A stretch of DNA of 5,462 bases, from contig DXFC01000076.1 of NCBI GenBank assembly GCA_019114645.1, positions 1 through 5,462 of the forward strand, in the 5' to 3' direction. The position numbers and the translations under genes were made by a program. The stretch is from Candidatus Halomonas stercoripullorum (GTDB taxonomy: Bacteria; Pseudomonadota; Gammaproteobacteria; Pseudomonadales; Halomonadaceae). Below the pieces are notes generated by a model that had not been told where the DNA came from, made no database searches, and was given only the letters and a program-made list of their open reading frames with translations. Positions 4,939-5,462 of the stretch are shown piece after piece (within the stretch, counting starts at the first letter, position 1; every line of letters starts with the position of its first letter).

Positions 4939-5462
4939 GCATTAAACAGCGACTGGCCAAGCTGAACCCCCGTCAACGGGAGGCGGTGCGCTATATCGAC
5001 GGCCCCTGCCTGGTGCTGGCCGGAGCCGGCTCGGGCAAGACCAGTGTGATTACCACCAAGATCGCTTATCTGGTGCAAGAGTGCGGCATGAGCGCCCGGC
5101 GCATTGCCGCGGTGACCTTTACCAACAAGGCGGCTCGCGAGATGAAGGAGCGGGTGGGCCAGATGCTCAAGGGCAAGGAAGGCCATGGGCTGACCGTTTC
5201 CACCTTCCATACGCTGGGGCTCACCATTATTCGCGCCGAGCTCAAGGCGCTGGGCTATAAGCCGGGCTTCTCGCTGTTCGACCCCGAGGACGCCAAGGCG
5301 CTACTGCGCGACCTGATGAACAAGGATGCCCAGGTCGATGCCGACCAGATCAACAGCGTGCAGAGCCAGATCTCGGCGTGGAAGAATGACTTGGTACTAC
5401 CGGGACAGGCACTCTCACACGCTGGCAGTGATGACGAGCACTACGCCGCACGGGTCTACGAG
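4935..5462 (+). CDS. rep: ATP-dependent DNA helicase Rep, N-terminal part
   Basis: Rep is a superfamily 1A 3'-to-5' helicase that helps replication forks pass protein obstacles and restarts stalled forks. Only the first 176 codons are in the window; the family is about 670 residues. Visible parts of domain 1A are the Q-motif LNPRQREAV (10-18), Walker A AGAGSGKT (29-36, Lys35 binding phosphate), motif Ia AVTFTNKAAREMKERV (59-74) and the DNA-contacting STFHTLGL (89-96). SLFDPEDAKALL (113-124) and ISAWKND (146-152) begin domain 1B and match Rep better than UvrD. The start ATG at 4935-4937 lies within the trmL stop overlap. It lacks a strong ribosome binding site, so translation probably depends on ribosomes finishing trmL. 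The frame runs open to the window edge with no disruption. Confidence 0.93.
   Translation, partial: MSIKQRLAKLNPRQREAVRYIDGPCLVLAGAGSGKTSVITTKIAYLVQECGMSARRIAAVTFTNKAAREMKERVGQMLKGKEGHGLTVSTFHTLGLTIIRAELKALGYKPGFSLFDPEDAKALLRDLMNKDAQVDADQINSVQSQISAWKNDLVLPGQALSHAGSDDEHYAARVYE

Noticed and set aside
4713..5210. Minus-strand 165-codon open frame over trmL and rep
   Set aside because: Spans two conserved genes in antisense; explained by codon bias.
1..5462. Defence system, CRISPR array, insertion sequence, tRNA or riboswitch
   Set aside because: Both strands were read; all main frames are conserved housekeeping genes and no spaced repeats, transposase motifs or tRNA-like cloverleaf were seen.

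Overview
This window looks like chromosomal housekeeping DNA from a gammaproteobacterium of the Pseudomonas/Halomonas side of the class. The gene order yicC(-) / rph(+) / crc-like(-) / pyrE(+) is the neighbourhood I recall around crc in Pseudomonas. The protein sequences are close to, but not the same as, Pseudomonas versions. A halophilic relative such as a Halomonas-type bacterium is plausible, but that is inference. The DNA is moderately GC-rich, and gene starts mostly carry clear AGGAG-type ribosome binding sites.

Layout. Positions 1-190 hold the remnant of a PAS-domain gene with an apparent one-base frameshift and no 3' half. Positions 191-272 are unassigned. yicC (273-1151, minus) is complete and diverges from rph (RNase PH, 1344-2081, plus) across a 192-bp gap containing a 13-bp tandem repeat. 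rph converges on a crc-like gene (2184-2951, minus), with a perfect 10-bp-stem hairpin between them. The crc-like gene diverges from pyrE (orotate phosphoribosyltransferase, 3106-3789, plus, GTG start) across a 154-bp region with a tandem 8-bp repeat framed by an inverted repeat. After pyrE come a YfaZ-type outer-membrane beta-barrel gene (3816-4385), an intrinsic terminator, trmL (tRNA wobble 2'-O-methyltransferase, 4444-4938) and the start of rep (DNA helicase, from 4935 to the window end). The stop codon of trmL and the start codon of rep overlap.

Function. The theme is RNA and nucleotide metabolism: two RNA-processing enzymes (YicC, RNase PH), a tRNA modification enzyme, a pyrimidine biosynthesis enzyme, and a probable post-transcriptional regulator. 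The most notable point is the 255-residue protein at 2184-2951. It has the exonuclease III fold signature, but nearly every catalytic residue is substituted. It should be read as a Crc-type regulator (partner of Hfq in carbon catabolite repression in pseudomonads), not as an active nuclease. No mobile element, CRISPR array, tRNA or rRNA was recognised, and I see no convincing new multi-gene system.
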